Origin: Photobacterium lipolyticum
GTDB lineage: Bacteria; Pseudomonadota; Gammaproteobacteria; Enterobacterales; Vibrionaceae
NCBI RefSeq assembly: GCF_003026475.1
Contig: NZ_PYMC01000024.1
Span: 1 to 58,099 of the forward strand
Length of the DNA: 58,099 bases
Direction of reading: 5' to 3'
The position numbers and the translations under genes are program-made. Numbering within the stretch: position 1 is the first letter of the stretch; every line of letters starts with the position of its first letter. Below are positions 43,858-54,181 of the stretch, piece after piece. The notes beneath the pieces are model-generated. The model did not search any database. It saw only the letters and a list, made by a program, of their open reading frames with translations, and had not been told where the DNA came from.

Positions 43858-44055
43858 GTGTTGAAATATATAGTTACAGTACTGTTCGGCATCTGCATTG
43901 GGATTTACATCGGTGTGGCTTATAAAGATCAGATCGTAGACGCGATTAACTCCAGTCCAAGAGAACAGATTCTAGATTTGTTCGAAGGTGTTAAAGGACA
44001 AGTATCTGACACAGCGGATGAACTAGCCGAGAAACTGGAAGAGCTGCAGAGTTAA
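43858..44055 (+). CDS. Small membrane-anchored protein (65 aa)
   Basis: One N-terminal helix with Gly-rich face (IVTVLFGICIGIYIGVAY), then an acidic amphipathic helix (VSDTADELAEKLEELQS). GTG start, AAGAGA 7 nt upstream. Not recognised. Followed by a terminator. Confidence 0.65.
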   Translation: MLKYIVTVLFGICIGIYIGVAYKDQIVDAINSSPREQILDLFEGVKGQVSDTADELAEKLEELQS

Positions 44056-44104
44056 ATGTTCGAGTAATACCAATTTTAAGCTGAGTGATAATATCGTATA
44101 AAAA

Positions 44105-44132
44105 AAAGCGGCAACCGATTGGTTGCCGCTTT
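44105..44132. terminator. Bidirectional terminator
   Basis: AAAGCGGCAACC-GATT-GGTTGCCGCTTT, 12-bp stem, between convergent genes, with an A tract on the left that is a T tract for sstT. Confidence 0.88.
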
Positions 44133-44166
44133 AAATATTAGGGGGGAATAGTGCTAACCAGAGAAT

Positions 44167-45414
44167 TTAAACTCTAGTTTGCGCCGTTTGTGCCGTTACC
44201 ATTTTTGCTTCAGCGGCCTTACAGGCAGCTGCAGTGAAGATAACATCTGTAGAGCTGTTAAGAGCTGTTTCAGCTGAATCTTGAATTACACCAATGATGA
44301 AGCCAACCGCTACAACCTGCATTGCAACTTCGTTTGGAATACCAAACAGGCTACAAGCTAGTGGAATAAGTAACAGAGAGCCACCGGCAACGCCAGATGC
44401 ACCGCACGCTGATACTGCTGCAACAACACTTAGTAATACCGCAGTCGCGATATCGACCTGAACACCCATAGTATGTACTGCAGCAAGAGTCAGTACGGTA
44501 ATGGTGATTGCAGCACCTGCCATGTTGATGGTGGCACCTAGCGGGATAGACACTGAATACGTATCTTCATGCAGATCCAGATCTTTACATAGCTGCATGT
44601 TCACGGGAATGTTGGCCGCTGAACTACGGGTAAAGAAAGCGGTGATACCACTTTCACGTATGCACTTAAACACTAGCGGGTACGGGTTTTCTTGGGTTTT
44701 TACATAAACAATGATTGGGTTTATCACAAATGCAATGACAGCCATTGAACCTAGCAGTACAGCTAGCAAATGTGCGTAACCAGCCAGTGCGGCAAAACCA
44801 GTTTCTGCGAACGTATTGGAAACCAGTCCGAAGATACCGATTGGCGCCAGACGAATAACAAAGCGAACGATCGACGTTACGCCTTCAGACATGTCGTGAA
44901 ATACTTGTTTGGTTGCGTCACTTGCTTTGTGAAGCGCAAAACCAAGCGCGATAGCCCATGCCAGAATACCGATAAAGTTACCGGTCATTAGCGCGTTGAC
45001 TGGGTTGTCTACGATCTTAAATAGCAAGGTATTCAGTACTTCTGCAATGCCTTCAGGTGGCGTTGCATTCGCGCTTCCAGCAACAAGAGTTAAAGTGGTT
45101 GGAAAAAGGAAACTCATTACTACTGCTGTAAGTGCTGCCATGAATGTGCCGAAAAGATACAGCATAATGATTGGCTTCATGTTGGTGTGGGCACCTTTCT
45201 TCTGATTAGCAATCGAAGAGGCAACCAGAATGAAAACCAGGATCGGAGCGACGGCTTTCAGTGCACTAACAAACAATCCACCTAAGAAACCAACAGAAAT
45301 TGCTGACTCAGGTGCTATAGACGCAAGGAGGATACCTGCGATGATACCAACGAGAATTTGGACGACCAAACTTCCGTTAGCGACTCGGGCTAAAAAAGGT
45401 TGTGTTTGATTCAT
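44167..45414 (-). CDS. sstT: Serine/threonine:sodium symporter SstT
   Basis: 415 residues (E. coli SstT 414). DAACS family, about eight membrane helices plus re-entrant loops: the Ser-rich [15 protein letters not shown], the [16 protein letters not shown] sodium/substrate motif and [20 protein letters not shown]. The start at 45414 has AGGA 6 nt upstream; an upstream frame to 45474 is not plausible as a membrane protein start. Confidence 0.95.
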   Translation of the reverse strand: MNQTQPFLARVANGSLVVQILVGIIAGILLASIAPESAISVGFLGGLFVSALKAVAPILVFILVASSIANQKKGAHTNMKPIIMLYLFGTFMAALTAVVMSFLFPTTLTLVAGSANATPPEGIAEVLNTLLFKIVDNPVNALMTGNFIGILAWAIALGFALHKASDATKQVFHDMSEGVTSIVRFVIRLAPIGIFGLVSNTFAETGFAALAGYAHLLAVLLGSMAVIAFVINPIIVYVKTQENPYPLVFKCIRESGITAFFTRSSAANIPVNMQLCKDLDLHEDTYSVSIPLGATINMAGAAITITVLTLAAVHTMGVQVDIATAVLLSVVAAVSACGASGVAGGSLLLIPLACSLFGIPNEVAMQVVAVGFIIGVIQDSAETALNSSTDVIFTAAACKAAEAKMVTAQTAQTRV

Positions 45415-45636
45415 AATACATCCTGCATAATTTTTATATATGTATTGGAGCGTTATATTTCGCTTCAGGAACATTTTTTAACAGGATCTGCGATAGATTA
45501 CCAGATATCTTTTTAGAAACTATTATGTCACATCTGTTTAACCTTATTTTTTGTGACAGCCGAGCAATATCACAAAACGGGCTTGGTTCAGCTTTGTGGT
45601 GTTAGCATTACTCATAAATAACTGATGCTATTTGTT

Positions 45637-45668
45637 AAAAAAGCTCATACCTCGGTATGAGCTTTTTT
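45637..45668 (-). terminator. Terminator of the bat operon
   Basis: AAAAAAGCTCATACC-TC-GGTATGAGCTTTTTT, just beyond the batD stop. Confidence 0.9.
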
Positions 45669-45689
45669 CATTTAGCTATTGAATGATTT

Positions 45690-47417
45690 TTACCCTTTGG
45701 GTGGCACCAATGATTGCAATGCTGGTGGCTTAATTGTGTGAGATTTGTTTTTTTGTGCCTGTTGCACTTGTTGCAAAAGAGCGAGCAGTGCGGCTTTATC
45801 CCATGCGCCTTTTTCTTTGCCGTAAGTGGCAGCCATCATCGCGGCAACCTCTTTCTCTAATTGGCTGATGAGTTCATTGTTCAAATGCTGTTTCGGCCAT
45901 TGCTGGTAATAGGTTTGCACCCGGAGCGGTTGTCCGGCTTTTACTGCTGCAATCAGCTGTTCAACGGGGTTCGCAACTGTCGGCACCTGAGCCGATGTGG
46001 TTGCAGATTTTGCTGTTGGAGCATTTTTCTTTGCCCTTAGCCATAGCATCAGGGTGATTAGCCATAAAGTGGCAAACAAGGCTGTCGTCCATGGCCACCA
46101 TCCGCTACTTGTCACTACTTTGACTTCGGTCGGGGTGGCGTTTTCTGCGGGACGGGGATCTGACAACGCCGGTACCAGTGGCATGCTGATAGTATTGCTG
46201 GTATCACCTGGCAGTACATTAATGGACAAACCATCGAGCTTGCTGGTTTCTTGCTGGCCTGTGGTTGTATTCCACCAGTTTATCGACAGGGCTGGTAAGG
46301 TTAACTGACCGTGCTCTCGGGGAATAATCACCTGTTTGACTGTCATGCTGGTGAAGCCATCGTTACTGCTGTAAACCGGTTTCTCGTCATACACCCGAAC
46401 GGAACCCGGATATTGCAGCGATAAATTGGGCATGCTGCTTTGGGCCGCATTTTTAATGCGTAAAGTAATAATACGGGTTAAAGGCTCACCAACACGTACT
46501 TCACTTGATTGTGGAAGAGAATTGCTCTGTGGCTGAGAGTTGACTTGTGGTTGCCATTCCTGTTCAAGCTGTAGCTCCGGGGTAGGAAGCCATAAGCCCT
46601 GATAACCAGCAGGCTTGCCTTTCACATCAAGTGACAGGTTTTGAGCTTGTTTATCGACCGGGAGACTTAAGCTGGATCCAAAACCTCGGCTGCCTTTTAT
46701 TACGCTGCCTTTAAATTTTGCTCCTTCCAGCAAGATCGAACCGACTTTATTGGCGGTGATTTGATAATAACGGGTGATCACGATATAGCGGCGGCCATTA
46801 ATAACGGTTTCAGCTTGCCTGTCATCACCGTCTTGGACAACATCCAGTCCGTTGCCCTGAGGAGCAATTAAAGCGGCCTGATCTATCTGTTCGCCAATGC
46901 GGATTTGCACCCGGTAGCGCAGACTTTCGCCGACATAGAGCTGCTCTTTATCGATCTCGGTATCAAGTTTGATATCCGGCTCGGCGGAATTCGTCGAGCT
47001 GTTTTTGCTGCTCTTTAAGGACTGAATAACGATTGGATCGGTCGTTGAGCTGCCAATGCGAAAACTAGGGATGGTAAATTCCCCGATCGCGTTGGTAGCC
47101 ATTGCCACTTTCCATTCCGTGTTGCGGGTGATCACACCATTGATCATTGCGGTGTTAGTACTGACGCTTGGGCGTCCATAAGTGAAGCTATTGGCTAATG
47201 GAGATAAATCCAGTGCATTTGTGTTGACATTTGCATCTACAGATACCGTCAGTTGAAAGACTTCGTTCACCCCGACAATATTCTTCGATACCGTCGCCAC
47301 AGCCTGTGCTGCCGAAGCAATGGCAGGCATGAAACCGGCGATAATCAGCATTGTTGCCCACAGGAATGCAGTTGTTGGGCGTTTTGACAGAGACAAAATA
47401 TTCATTTTCCTTTTCAT
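45690..47417 (-). CDS. batD: BatD-family protein
   Basis: 575 residues. Signal peptide (ends ASAAQA), then an extracytoplasmic beta-rich region with EFQL/VGESLRYRVQI/EPLTRIITLRI-type repeats, one membrane helix (WWPWTTALFATLWLITLMLWLRA) and a cytoplasmic helical tail. In Bacteroides and Leptospira, Bat proteins are linked to aerotolerance; the mechanism is unknown. Start 47417 chosen 4 nt after the batB stop. Confidence 0.85.
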   Translation of the reverse strand: MKRKMNILSLSKRPTTAFLWATMLIIAGFMPAIASAAQAVATVSKNIVGVNEVFQLTVSVDANVNTNALDLSPLANSFTYGRPSVSTNTAMINGVITRNTEWKVAMATNAIGEFTIPSFRIGSSTTDPIVIQSLKSSKNSSTNSAEPDIKLDTEIDKEQLYVGESLRYRVQIRIGEQIDQAALIAPQGNGLDVVQDGDDRQAETVINGRRYIVITRYYQITANKVGSILLEGAKFKGSVIKGSRGFGSSLSLPVDKQAQNLSLDVKGKPAGYQGLWLPTPELQLEQEWQPQVNSQPQSNSLPQSSEVRVGEPLTRIITLRIKNAAQSSMPNLSLQYPGSVRVYDEKPVYSSNDGFTSMTVKQVIIPREHGQLTLPALSINWWNTTTGQQETSKLDGLSINVLPGDTSNTISMPLVPALSDPRPAENATPTEVKVVTSSGWWPWTTALFATLWLITLMLWLRAKKNAPTAKSATTSAQVPTVANPVEQLIAAVKAGQPLRVQTYYQQWPKQHLNNELISQLEKEVAAMMAATYGKEKGAWDKAALLALLQQVQQAQKNKSHTIKPPALQSLVPPKG

Positions 47418-47421
47418 CGTA

Positions 47422-49236
47422 TCACCATGAATTCTCGGTAGACTGTGGTGCTTGTTTCTGACGAGCCTGTAATAGTAGTTGAGCACGGATCAAACCGCTG
47501 GTGTCATCGGGTACTTGTTCCAGCTTCTTAAGGATCGGGTCACTGGCTGACAGCGGGTTCGTATTATCATCATTGGCCGCAACAGGCTGAGACGGTTGCT
47601 CGGTGTTTTCAGAGTCCTCGGAAGATGATTGCTGCCCGACGGATTGCTGAGTTGATTGTTGCTGGTTGGGATCTTGTGGTTGATCCTGTCCCTGCTGTTG
47701 CTCGGGATTTTGTGATTGCTCTGGATTTGTTTGCGAATCAGCATTGTCAGCGGATTGTTGTTTATCGGCGCTATCCTGTTGAGAGCTGTCACGATTATTC
47801 TCAGAATTGTGCTGATCCTCTGACTGACTGTCGTTTTGCTGCGAATCTGATGCTTGCTCTTTCTTCTCTGAGCTATTCTGCTCAGATTGTTGCTGTTGTT
47901 CTTTTTCTTTCTGCTCTTTGGCCTTTTTGACGACATCGAGATTTTTTTGTGCATCGGCATGCTCCGGATTGCTCGCCAGCAAATCCTGGTAGGTATTGAT
48001 AGCTTCATCTAACTGTCCTGCCTGGGCGTAAGCGTTACCAAGGTTATAGCGAGAAGTCGGATCGGTAAGCGGTGCTAAGGTTTCGATGGCTTGCTGATAG
48101 TCACCGGCTTTGTACTGAGCAATGCCTTTCCATTGAGGATCCGAAAATTGCTCGGCAGCTGCAACATAATCATTTTGCTGGAAGGATTGGTATCCTTGTT
48201 GATCGCTGTTTTCCCATGGTGAGGCAAAAGCGTGGTCAACGGGCATCAATACCAGCATGGCTGCAATCACTACACCACGACGGAATCCAAGCAGCGCAAA
48301 CAGCATCAGTGGGATCAATAACCAAAAGCCGCCATTAATACGCTCTTCCAGCTCTTTCTCTTTATCCTTATTGGCTTGTTCTCTCGGTGTGGCCGTAGAA
48401 GCAATGATGGCATCGACATCCCGGTTGCTTGTTTGTGATAACTGTAGATTACCGCCAGTTGATCGCACGAGGGGTAATAAGTTATCCAATTCAACCCGAG
48501 CGATAACCGGTTTTCCCTGACCATCGTTGAGCAGTCTGCCATCCGTCAGTTTTATTGGTGCCCCTTGTTGAGTGCCTACGGCAAGAATCGATAAACGGTA
48601 TGCCTGATCATCGAGTAAATCCATCACCTGTTCCGATTCTCTCTTACTCATGCCATCTGTGACCATAATAATGTCACCGCCAGCGTGTCCCGCTTGCTTT
48701 AATAAGCTGATCGCTTCTCTTATTCCCGCAGCGGCATCACTGCCCTGAATTGGCATGATCTCCGGCGACAGGTTGGGGATCAGCGTTTTCAATGTACTGC
48801 TGTCTTCGGTCAGCGGGCTGACCATATAACCGTCGGCCGCATAAACGACCAGACCGGTACTGCCTTCTTTCCAGCCGGGCAGCATATCCAGTGCTTTAAA
48901 GCGTGCCTGGGTTAAGCGGTTCGGGGTTATGTCAGTGGCGTACATTGAACGTGACATGTCCATGACTAAAACCCGTGCACCTGACAGACTGTAAGCGGGC
49001 ATGGTTGTTTTCTGCCAGCTTGGTCCGGCTAGGGCAATGATTGCCAGTAACCATCCGATCCCTAGCAACCAGAAAGGTTTAGCGGTTGTTTTACCACGCT
49101 CAAATCCGAGCTGTTTAGCCAGATGCGGTGCAATCAATCCCGAATGGTGAGCTTTGCCTTTTAACCACGGCAGAAGCAGTGCCAATGGCAGTATGGTGAG
49201 CAACCAGTATGGGTGGAGAAATGTGAAATCAACCAT
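47422..49236 (-). CDS. batB: BatB/BatC fusion: VWA domain plus TPR protein
   Basis: 604 residues. Two N-terminal membrane helices, a von Willebrand A domain with MIDAS motif DMSRSM and later TDG, a membrane helix pair at about 300-335, then TPRs (YNLGNAYAQAGQLDEAINTYQDLLASNPEH). A Gln/Ser/Asn/Glu-rich tail of about 130 residues follows. Fusion of BatB and BatC is common in gammaproteobacteria. Overlaps batA by 8 nt. Confidence 0.88.
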   Translation of the reverse strand: MVDFTFLHPYWLLTILPLALLLPWLKGKAHHSGLIAPHLAKQLGFERGKTTAKPFWLLGIGWLLAIIALAGPSWQKTTMPAYSLSGARVLVMDMSRSMYATDITPNRLTQARFKALDMLPGWKEGSTGLVVYAADGYMVSPLTEDSSTLKTLIPNLSPEIMPIQGSDAAAGIREAISLLKQAGHAGGDIIMVTDGMSKRESEQVMDLLDDQAYRLSILAVGTQQGAPIKLTDGRLLNDGQGKPVIARVELDNLLPLVRSTGGNLQLSQTSNRDVDAIIASTATPREQANKDKEKELEERINGGFWLLIPLMLFALLGFRRGVVIAAMLVLMPVDHAFASPWENSDQQGYQSFQQNDYVAAAEQFSDPQWKGIAQYKAGDYQQAIETLAPLTDPTSRYNLGNAYAQAGQLDEAINTYQDLLASNPEHADAQKNLDVVKKAKEQKEKEQQQQSEQNSSEKKEQASDSQQNDSQSEDQHNSENNRDSSQQDSADKQQSADNADSQTNPEQSQNPEQQQGQDQPQDPNQQQSTQQSVGQQSSSEDSENTEQPSQPVAANDDNTNPLSASDPILKKLEQVPDDTSGLIRAQLLLQARQKQAPQSTENSW

Positions 49237-50194
49237 GACGTCTCCTCATCATTGCGATAACAACGGAAAGGATCAAAACGACGATTAACGGGAAACGGAA
49301 TAACTCGTCACGAGGACGCCAGGTTTGTTGCGCAGTATTAATAGGTTCCATTTGATCGATTAACTGATAAATATTTTTTAGCTCTTGCGGGTTACGGGCA
49401 CGGAAATACTGACCACCCGTCATGTCGGCGATTTTGGTTAAGGCTCTTTCGTCGAGATCCTGTGAGGGATTGACTTTACGGGGCGAGAAAAAACTGCGTT
49501 GAAGCATCTCCTCTGCACCCACACCGACGGTATAAATGGTCACACCGCTTTTTGCCGCCAGTTTTGCCGCTTCTAATGGTTCGATAACGCCAGCAGTATT
49601 GGCTCCGTCGCTGAGTAAAATGATCACCCGCTGCGGTGCTTCGCTGTCAATAAAGGTTTTGGTGGCAATGCCTAAGCCTTCACCGATAGCGGTACTTTGA
49701 CCAATCAAACCTAAGACGGTCCGGCCCAGTTGCTGTTGAACGGTATTGCGGTCAAAGGTCAGCGGTGTCTGCAGATAGGCATGATCGGCAAACAGTACCA
49801 AGCCAAGCCGGTCACCTTTTCGGTTCTCGATAAAGTCAGACAGCACCTCTTTTACCGCGGTTAAGCGGTCAATACTCTCGCCGTCAGTGGTCACCATATC
49901 CTGGATCGACATCGATCCCGACAGATCGACGGCCAGCAGCATATCCCGGTGATCCGGTTGTATCTCGATAGGATCGCCATACCAGACCGGGCGGGCGAGT
50001 GCAGCAACCAGACAGATCCAGCTAATGACCATCATGACTTTGCGCCAGATAGTTTTCGGCTGCTGTTGCCCGATCCCTTCGGGCAGTTTAGGCAGCTTAA
50101 TGGCGGCGGGCTTGATGACGGGGTTGCTAAAACGATAGACCAGCCAGGCCAGAGGAAGTAGTGCCCAGGCCCAAACCCAGATGAATTCAAACAT
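49229..50194 (-). CDS. batA: BatA, VWA-domain membrane protein
   Basis: 321 residues. Two N-terminal membrane helices, VWA domain with MIDAS DLSGSMS and LLSDGAN, C-terminal membrane helix (FRFPLIVVLILSVVIAMM). GGAG lies 7 nt before the ATG at 50194, whose first codons overlap the end of the DUF4381 gene. Confidence 0.9.
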   Translation of the reverse strand: MFEFIWVWAWALLPLAWLVYRFSNPVIKPAAIKLPKLPEGIGQQQPKTIWRKVMMVISWICLVAALARPVWYGDPIEIQPDHRDMLLAVDLSGSMSIQDMVTTDGESIDRLTAVKEVLSDFIENRKGDRLGLVLFADHAYLQTPLTFDRNTVQQQLGRTVLGLIGQSTAIGEGLGIATKTFIDSEAPQRVIILLSDGANTAGVIEPLEAAKLAAKSGVTIYTVGVGAEEMLQRSFFSPRKVNPSQDLDERALTKIADMTGGQYFRARNPQELKNIYQLIDQMEPINTAQQTWRPRDELFRFPLIVVLILSVVIAMMRRRHG

Positions 50195-50732
50195 CCCGGC
50201 TCTCCTTGTTGTAGCCAGATGAGCCACTGCCGGATAAATGGCTATCTAAGGAGTAAGCCGTTTTTTTCGGTGGCAGCGCTTTTGTGAGCCAGACAGATGC
50301 AAGCCGTTTACACTGTTTGAAGTCGTCACCGTTGATCCCTTGTGGGGAAAACAGTCCTTGTTGCCATAGTGCGGCATGATCCTGAAAGCCTCGGTGTTTA
50401 GCCGGCAACTGATGATCAAGAAATACCAGCCAGCTTTCACCGGTTAACGCTGCGACTTGGGGGCGAGGGAAATAACTCAGAGCCGCTTGGCGTAACAAGT
50501 CATTGATATCGCTCAGACGATCTGTCTGGCGAAGGGCTTTGAGTTGTAGCAAGGCTTCTTTACGTGCTTGCTGAGTTTTGCGGTATTGTTTTAGCTGACG
50601 AGCAACAACAAATACAACACCAATGATAAAGAGAATGCATAGCCACCATCCCCAAGCCAGCGGCCAAATGCCCGGAATAGCTTGAAGATGAATATCGGCA
50701 AGAGGAAGAGGAGCAAGAGTTTGATCAGCCAT
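50187..50732 (-). CDS. DUF4381 membrane protein
   Basis: 181 residues. One membrane helix (LAWGWWLCILFIIGVVFVVARQL), then a basic cytoplasmic helical domain with LLRQAALSYFPRPQVAALTGESWLVFLD, the family signature. Always found with MoxR/VWA genes. Overlaps its neighbours by 8 nt on each side. Confidence 0.88.
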   Translation of the reverse strand: MADQTLAPLPLADIHLQAIPGIWPLAWGWWLCILFIIGVVFVVARQLKQYRKTQQARKEALLQLKALRQTDRLSDINDLLRQAALSYFPRPQVAALTGESWLVFLDHQLPAKHRGFQDHAALWQQGLFSPQGINGDDFKQCKRLASVWLTKALPPKKTAYSLDSHLSGSGSSGYNKESRDV

Positions 50733-51711
50733 AATGAATGCGTTGACCTCCTAACTGCTGTAGTAAAGGTATAGCTGAAGATAAGTCATGGAGTGGGATC
50801 GCAAGTGTTCGTGTCATCTCCTTGATAAAGCATTGGTGCGCTGCATACTGCTGGCTGAGTTTCTCTCGGGTTTTCTTTGAGGAAAAATCAAGCCAGAGTG
50901 ATTGCTTGCTATCAGCAACATTTTCATTACCCCTGAATGCAGTTTGGCCTTGCTCTAAGGGATCATGAATCCTCACAAATTGGATCCGGTTGTGGTAGCG
51001 CAACTGGCTCAGGCGACGTTTATCACCATCTTCCAGCTGATAGAAATCACTGATAATGACGATTTCACTGCCTTTCGGGCATAGGTGGTGCAAGTGCTTG
51101 AGAGCGGCGGAAAATGGAAGTGGGTATCCGTTTGCTTCTTGTGCAGTCGTACTCTTTTGTTCGCTTGCACTTTTTTGCTCACCGAAAGTCTGATGTGCTC
51201 CGATTAATGCGTTGATAACACGGAGCGGTCCTTGCTGTCGTGCAGTCGGTTTGCACTCTATAAGTTGATTGCCGTCATAAATGATGGCGCCGACTCGATC
51301 TTTTTCACGTACCGCAAGCCAACTTAATAAGCTGGCAAAGTGCGCAGCCTGAACCGATTTCAACATCAGTTGCGAGCCAAATTTCATGCTGTCACTGATA
51401 TCTATCAGTAACATGACGGGCTGTTCACGTTCTTCGGTAAATATCTTGGTGTGGGTTTTCCCTGTTCGCGCTGTTACCCGCCAGTCAATCGCACGGATAT
51501 CATCGCCGGCCTGATATGGGCGAACTTCTGAGAAGTTCATTCCTCGGCCTTTCTGGCGACTCATGTGCTGGCCATTAAGTTGTGACCAGACACTTTGCGC
51601 CGGTGGCAGCCAGCGTACGGCTTGGTTTTTATATTGCAGCAACTCTGCCAGCGATAGATTTAGCCCATCGCTGTGGGCGGGCAGGGAAGCGGTCATTTCG
51701 CTTTGTGTCAT
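50725..51711 (-). CDS. DUF58 domain protein
   Basis: 328 residues. SRQKGRGMNFSEVRPYQAGDDIRAIDWRVTARTGKTHTKIF is the DUF58 signature, followed by a VWA-like fold with DISDSMKFG. Works with MoxR ATPases. An insertion of Ser/Gln/Glu-rich residues lies near 160. Overlaps moxR by 4 nt. Confidence 0.9.
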   Translation of the reverse strand: MTQSEMTASLPAHSDGLNLSLAELLQYKNQAVRWLPPAQSVWSQLNGQHMSRQKGRGMNFSEVRPYQAGDDIRAIDWRVTARTGKTHTKIFTEEREQPVMLLIDISDSMKFGSQLMLKSVQAAHFASLLSWLAVREKDRVGAIIYDGNQLIECKPTARQQGPLRVINALIGAHQTFGEQKSASEQKSTTAQEANGYPLPFSAALKHLHHLCPKGSEIVIISDFYQLEDGDKRRLSQLRYHNRIQFVRIHDPLEQGQTAFRGNENVADSKQSLWLDFSSKKTREKLSQQYAAHQCFIKEMTRTLAIPLHDLSSAIPLLQQLGGQRIHYG

Positions 51712-52664
51712 GCGCAGGCAACCTGAGCGATTAGCTGACTCACCACGGAATCTGCCGCAATACCTTCGGCCTGTGCTTCATAGCTGAGTAACAGGCGATG
51801 ACGCAATACCGGGTAGGCCATTTGCTGAACATCTTCAGGAGTAACAAAGTCACGGCCATTCAACCAGGCATTTGCCCGGGCACAGCGATCTAAAGCCAGG
51901 GAAGCCCTTGGGCTAACTCCCATCTGTAACCAACTCGCCAGTTGTCTGCTGTAGCGTTCAGGCTGGCGTGTCGCCATGGTCAGGCGAATAATGTAATGCT
52001 CGACATCTTCTGCCATATGGATGTTTAACACATCGGTTCGGGCTGCAAAGATTTCTGCTTGGCTGATTTGTACAGGCTCTGATTTTACAATCCCCAAGGC
52101 TTCGCCGCGGTTTAAGCGCAGAATTTCCAGTTCACTGGCTTCATCCGGGTAGTTCACATTGAGCTGCAGTAAGAAACGATCGAGCTGTGCTTCAGGTAAA
52201 GGATAGGTGCCTTCCTGCTCAATAGGGTTCTGGGTTGCCATCACCAGAAATAGTTCAGGTAATGAATAGGTTTTGCGACCAGCTGTGATCTGTTTTTCTG
52301 CCATCGCTTCTAGCATCGCAGCTTGTACTTTCGCGGGGGCACGGTTGATCTCATCGGCCAGTAATAGCGAATTGAAAATCGGACCTGGCTGGAAAGTGAA
52401 TTCAGCGGTTTCCGGACGGAAGATATCCGTCCCCGTCAGATCGGAAGGCAGCAGATCTGGTGTAAATTGAATTCGGTGAAAACTGCCTTCAATGCAATCA
52501 GACAGCACTTTGACTGCACGGGTCTTAGCAAGGCCTGGGGGGCCTTCTACCAGAATATGCCCATCAGCAAGCAAGGCAATCAATAACTGTTTTACGAGAT
52601 CAGGCTGTCCAATTACCTGGCTTTCCAGATAAGTTTTAAGGCGTTGAAAAGTTGTTGCTAACAT
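51708..52664 (-). CDS. MoxR-family AAA+ ATPase
   Basis: 318 residues. Walker A GPPGLAKT, Walker B LLADEINRAPAK, sensor 1 MATQNPIEQEGTYPLPEAQLDRF, and a C-terminal lid with SPRASLALDRCARANAWLNGRDFVTPEDV. MoxR proteins are thought to be chaperones for metal-cofactor or VWA proteins. First gene of the moxR-bat operon. Confidence 0.93.
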   Translation of the reverse strand: MLATTFQRLKTYLESQVIGQPDLVKQLLIALLADGHILVEGPPGLAKTRAVKVLSDCIEGSFHRIQFTPDLLPSDLTGTDIFRPETAEFTFQPGPIFNSLLLADEINRAPAKVQAAMLEAMAEKQITAGRKTYSLPELFLVMATQNPIEQEGTYPLPEAQLDRFLLQLNVNYPDEASELEILRLNRGEALGIVKSEPVQISQAEIFAARTDVLNIHMAEDVEHYIIRLTMATRQPERYSRQLASWLQMGVSPRASLALDRCARANAWLNGRDFVTPEDVQQMAYPVLRHRLLLSYEAQAEGIAADSVVSQLIAQVACA

Positions 52665-53400
52665 AGATTGGTTATGTCCTTGGAATACAAACAGTCAAAC
52701 AGGAAATAATGAAAGTCAGACTAAGAAAAAACAATTAAGTTCACGCAGCATGATTTTTATAATATTCAGCGATTCGTGTCCAGTGATGGTTCGATCATGC
52801 TGAAACATGATGCCACCTTGCTGAATTATAGCGCCTTCATGTGCTCATCCCTCAACAAGTGCTGTCTGGTTAATGATCTACTCCTTTATCGACCACCTTG
52901 TGGCCTGGATTCCCTTTTTATCATAAACCAGCATGAGTTTAGTTTTACCTCGATGTTATTAATGAATAAAAATTGGGCATCGGTGCATATGGGGTATGGA
53001 AAAATGCTGCCAGATGTTCGTTATACCTTTTACTTCTTCATTGGTACAAATGCGTATCTTATTAATTAACATTTAATCAGTGGGGCATCATAAGCATTGC
53101 GCATATGGTGCGGGTGTATCTTATGGCTAATAGAACAAATATTTGTGATTCTATTCAGGTATATTGGTAAGACCACCAATACTGTATGTTGATATTCATA
53201 TGTGTCTGTGTTCTTATGTTTGTTGTGCAACAAATAGAGCATGCAAGTGTCATGTTAAATCGCCAAGATGGAAACATATTCAGATAAATAGCTTAATTGC
53301 TATCTGAATTGATATTCGTATTGATAACGTGGGTGTTAACAATAAATCTTTTGATTTCAGTGGCATAGTTATTTGTAGTGATAGGATGGAGTCTGGTTTA
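52665..53400. other. Divergent promoter region of moxR-bat and pha operons
   Basis: 736 nt. A 97-codon frame at 52776 has no ribosome site and is not counted. Apart from the inverted repeat at 53162 I see no clear element. Promoters of both operons must lie here. Confidence 0.5.
53162..53181. promoter_or_regulatory. Inverted repeat upstream of pha operon
   Basis: TATTGGT-AAGACC-ACCAATA, perfect 7-bp arms, 220 nt before phaB. A possible regulator site; the regulator is unknown. Confidence 0.4.
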
Positions 53401-54141
53401 ATGAGTAAGAAAGTATTAGTAACTGGTGCAAATGGTGGAATGGGTTCTGCGATTACAGAAGCTTTGGTAAAGAAAGGCTATCGTGTAATAGCTTCGTATT
53501 ATCCTAAAATTGAAGCTGAAGCGAAGGAATGGTTCAAACAGAATAACTATTCAGATGATCAGGTTCGCTTGTTCCCGCTTGATGTTACAGACACTGCCTA
53601 TTGCAAAGAGGCGATTGCAACATTGTTGCAAGAAGAAGGCTACATAGATGTGCTGGTTAATAATGCTGGAATTACACGTGACACCACCTTCAAACGTATG
53701 TCGGTTGAGCAATGGAACGATGTGATAAATACGAACTTGAACAGTCTTTATAACGTGACTCATCCGCTGTTCGGTGCCATGTGTGAACATGGTAATGCCC
53801 GCATTATCAATATCACTTCTGTCAATGGCCTGAAAGGTCAGTTTGGTCAGACAAACTACTCTGCAGCCAAAGCTGGCATGATTGGTTTTACAAAAGCCCT
53901 AGCCGCAGAAGGTGCACGATCAGGCGTTACAGTAAATGCGATAGCCCCTGGTTATACTGGCACAGCAATGGTTGAAGCGATTAAACCAGAAATACTTGAA
54001 GGTATTAAAGCTGAAGTTCCAATGAAACGTCTGGCTCGCCCTGCTGAAATTGCAGCCGCAGTGACTTTCCTGGCAAGTGACGAAGCCGCATATATTACCG
54101 GTGAAACTTTATCAGTTAACGGCGGCTTATACATGCGCTAA
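53401..54141 (+). CDS. phaB: Acetoacetyl-CoA reductase (PhaB)
   Basis: 246 residues, short-chain dehydrogenase. Reduces acetoacetyl-CoA to (R)-3-hydroxybutyryl-CoA with NADPH. Cofactor motif TGANGGMG, NNAG, catalytic Ser140, Tyr153 and Lys157 (ITSVNGLKGQFG, YSAAK). GGAG lies 9 nt before the ATG at 53401; an upstream in-frame GTG region has no ribosome site. First of phaBAPC. Confidence 0.93.
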   Translation: MSKKVLVTGANGGMGSAITEALVKKGYRVIASYYPKIEAEAKEWFKQNNYSDDQVRLFPLDVTDTAYCKEAIATLLQEEGYIDVLVNNAGITRDTTFKRMSVEQWNDVINTNLNSLYNVTHPLFGAMCEHGNARIINITSVNGLKGQFGQTNYSAAKAGMIGFTKALAAEGARSGVTVNAIAPGYTGTAMVEAIKPEILEGIKAEVPMKRLARPAEIAAAVTFLASDEAAYITGETLSVNGGLYMR

Positions 54142-54181
54142 GCCTGTATTAATACGTTTGAAGAATGGACGCAAAAAGATC

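Noticed and set aside
45540..45580. Apparent CRP site upstream of sstT
   Set aside because: TGTGA and TCACA halves are present but 13 bp apart instead of 6.
47490..48008. 172-codon frame inside batB
   Set aside because: Shadow frame created by the CAG/AGC-rich codons of the Gln/Ser-rich tail of BatB.
52776..53069. 97-codon plus-strand frame in the moxR-pha gap
   Set aside because: No ribosome site, no recognisable composition or domain, and it lies where two promoters must be.
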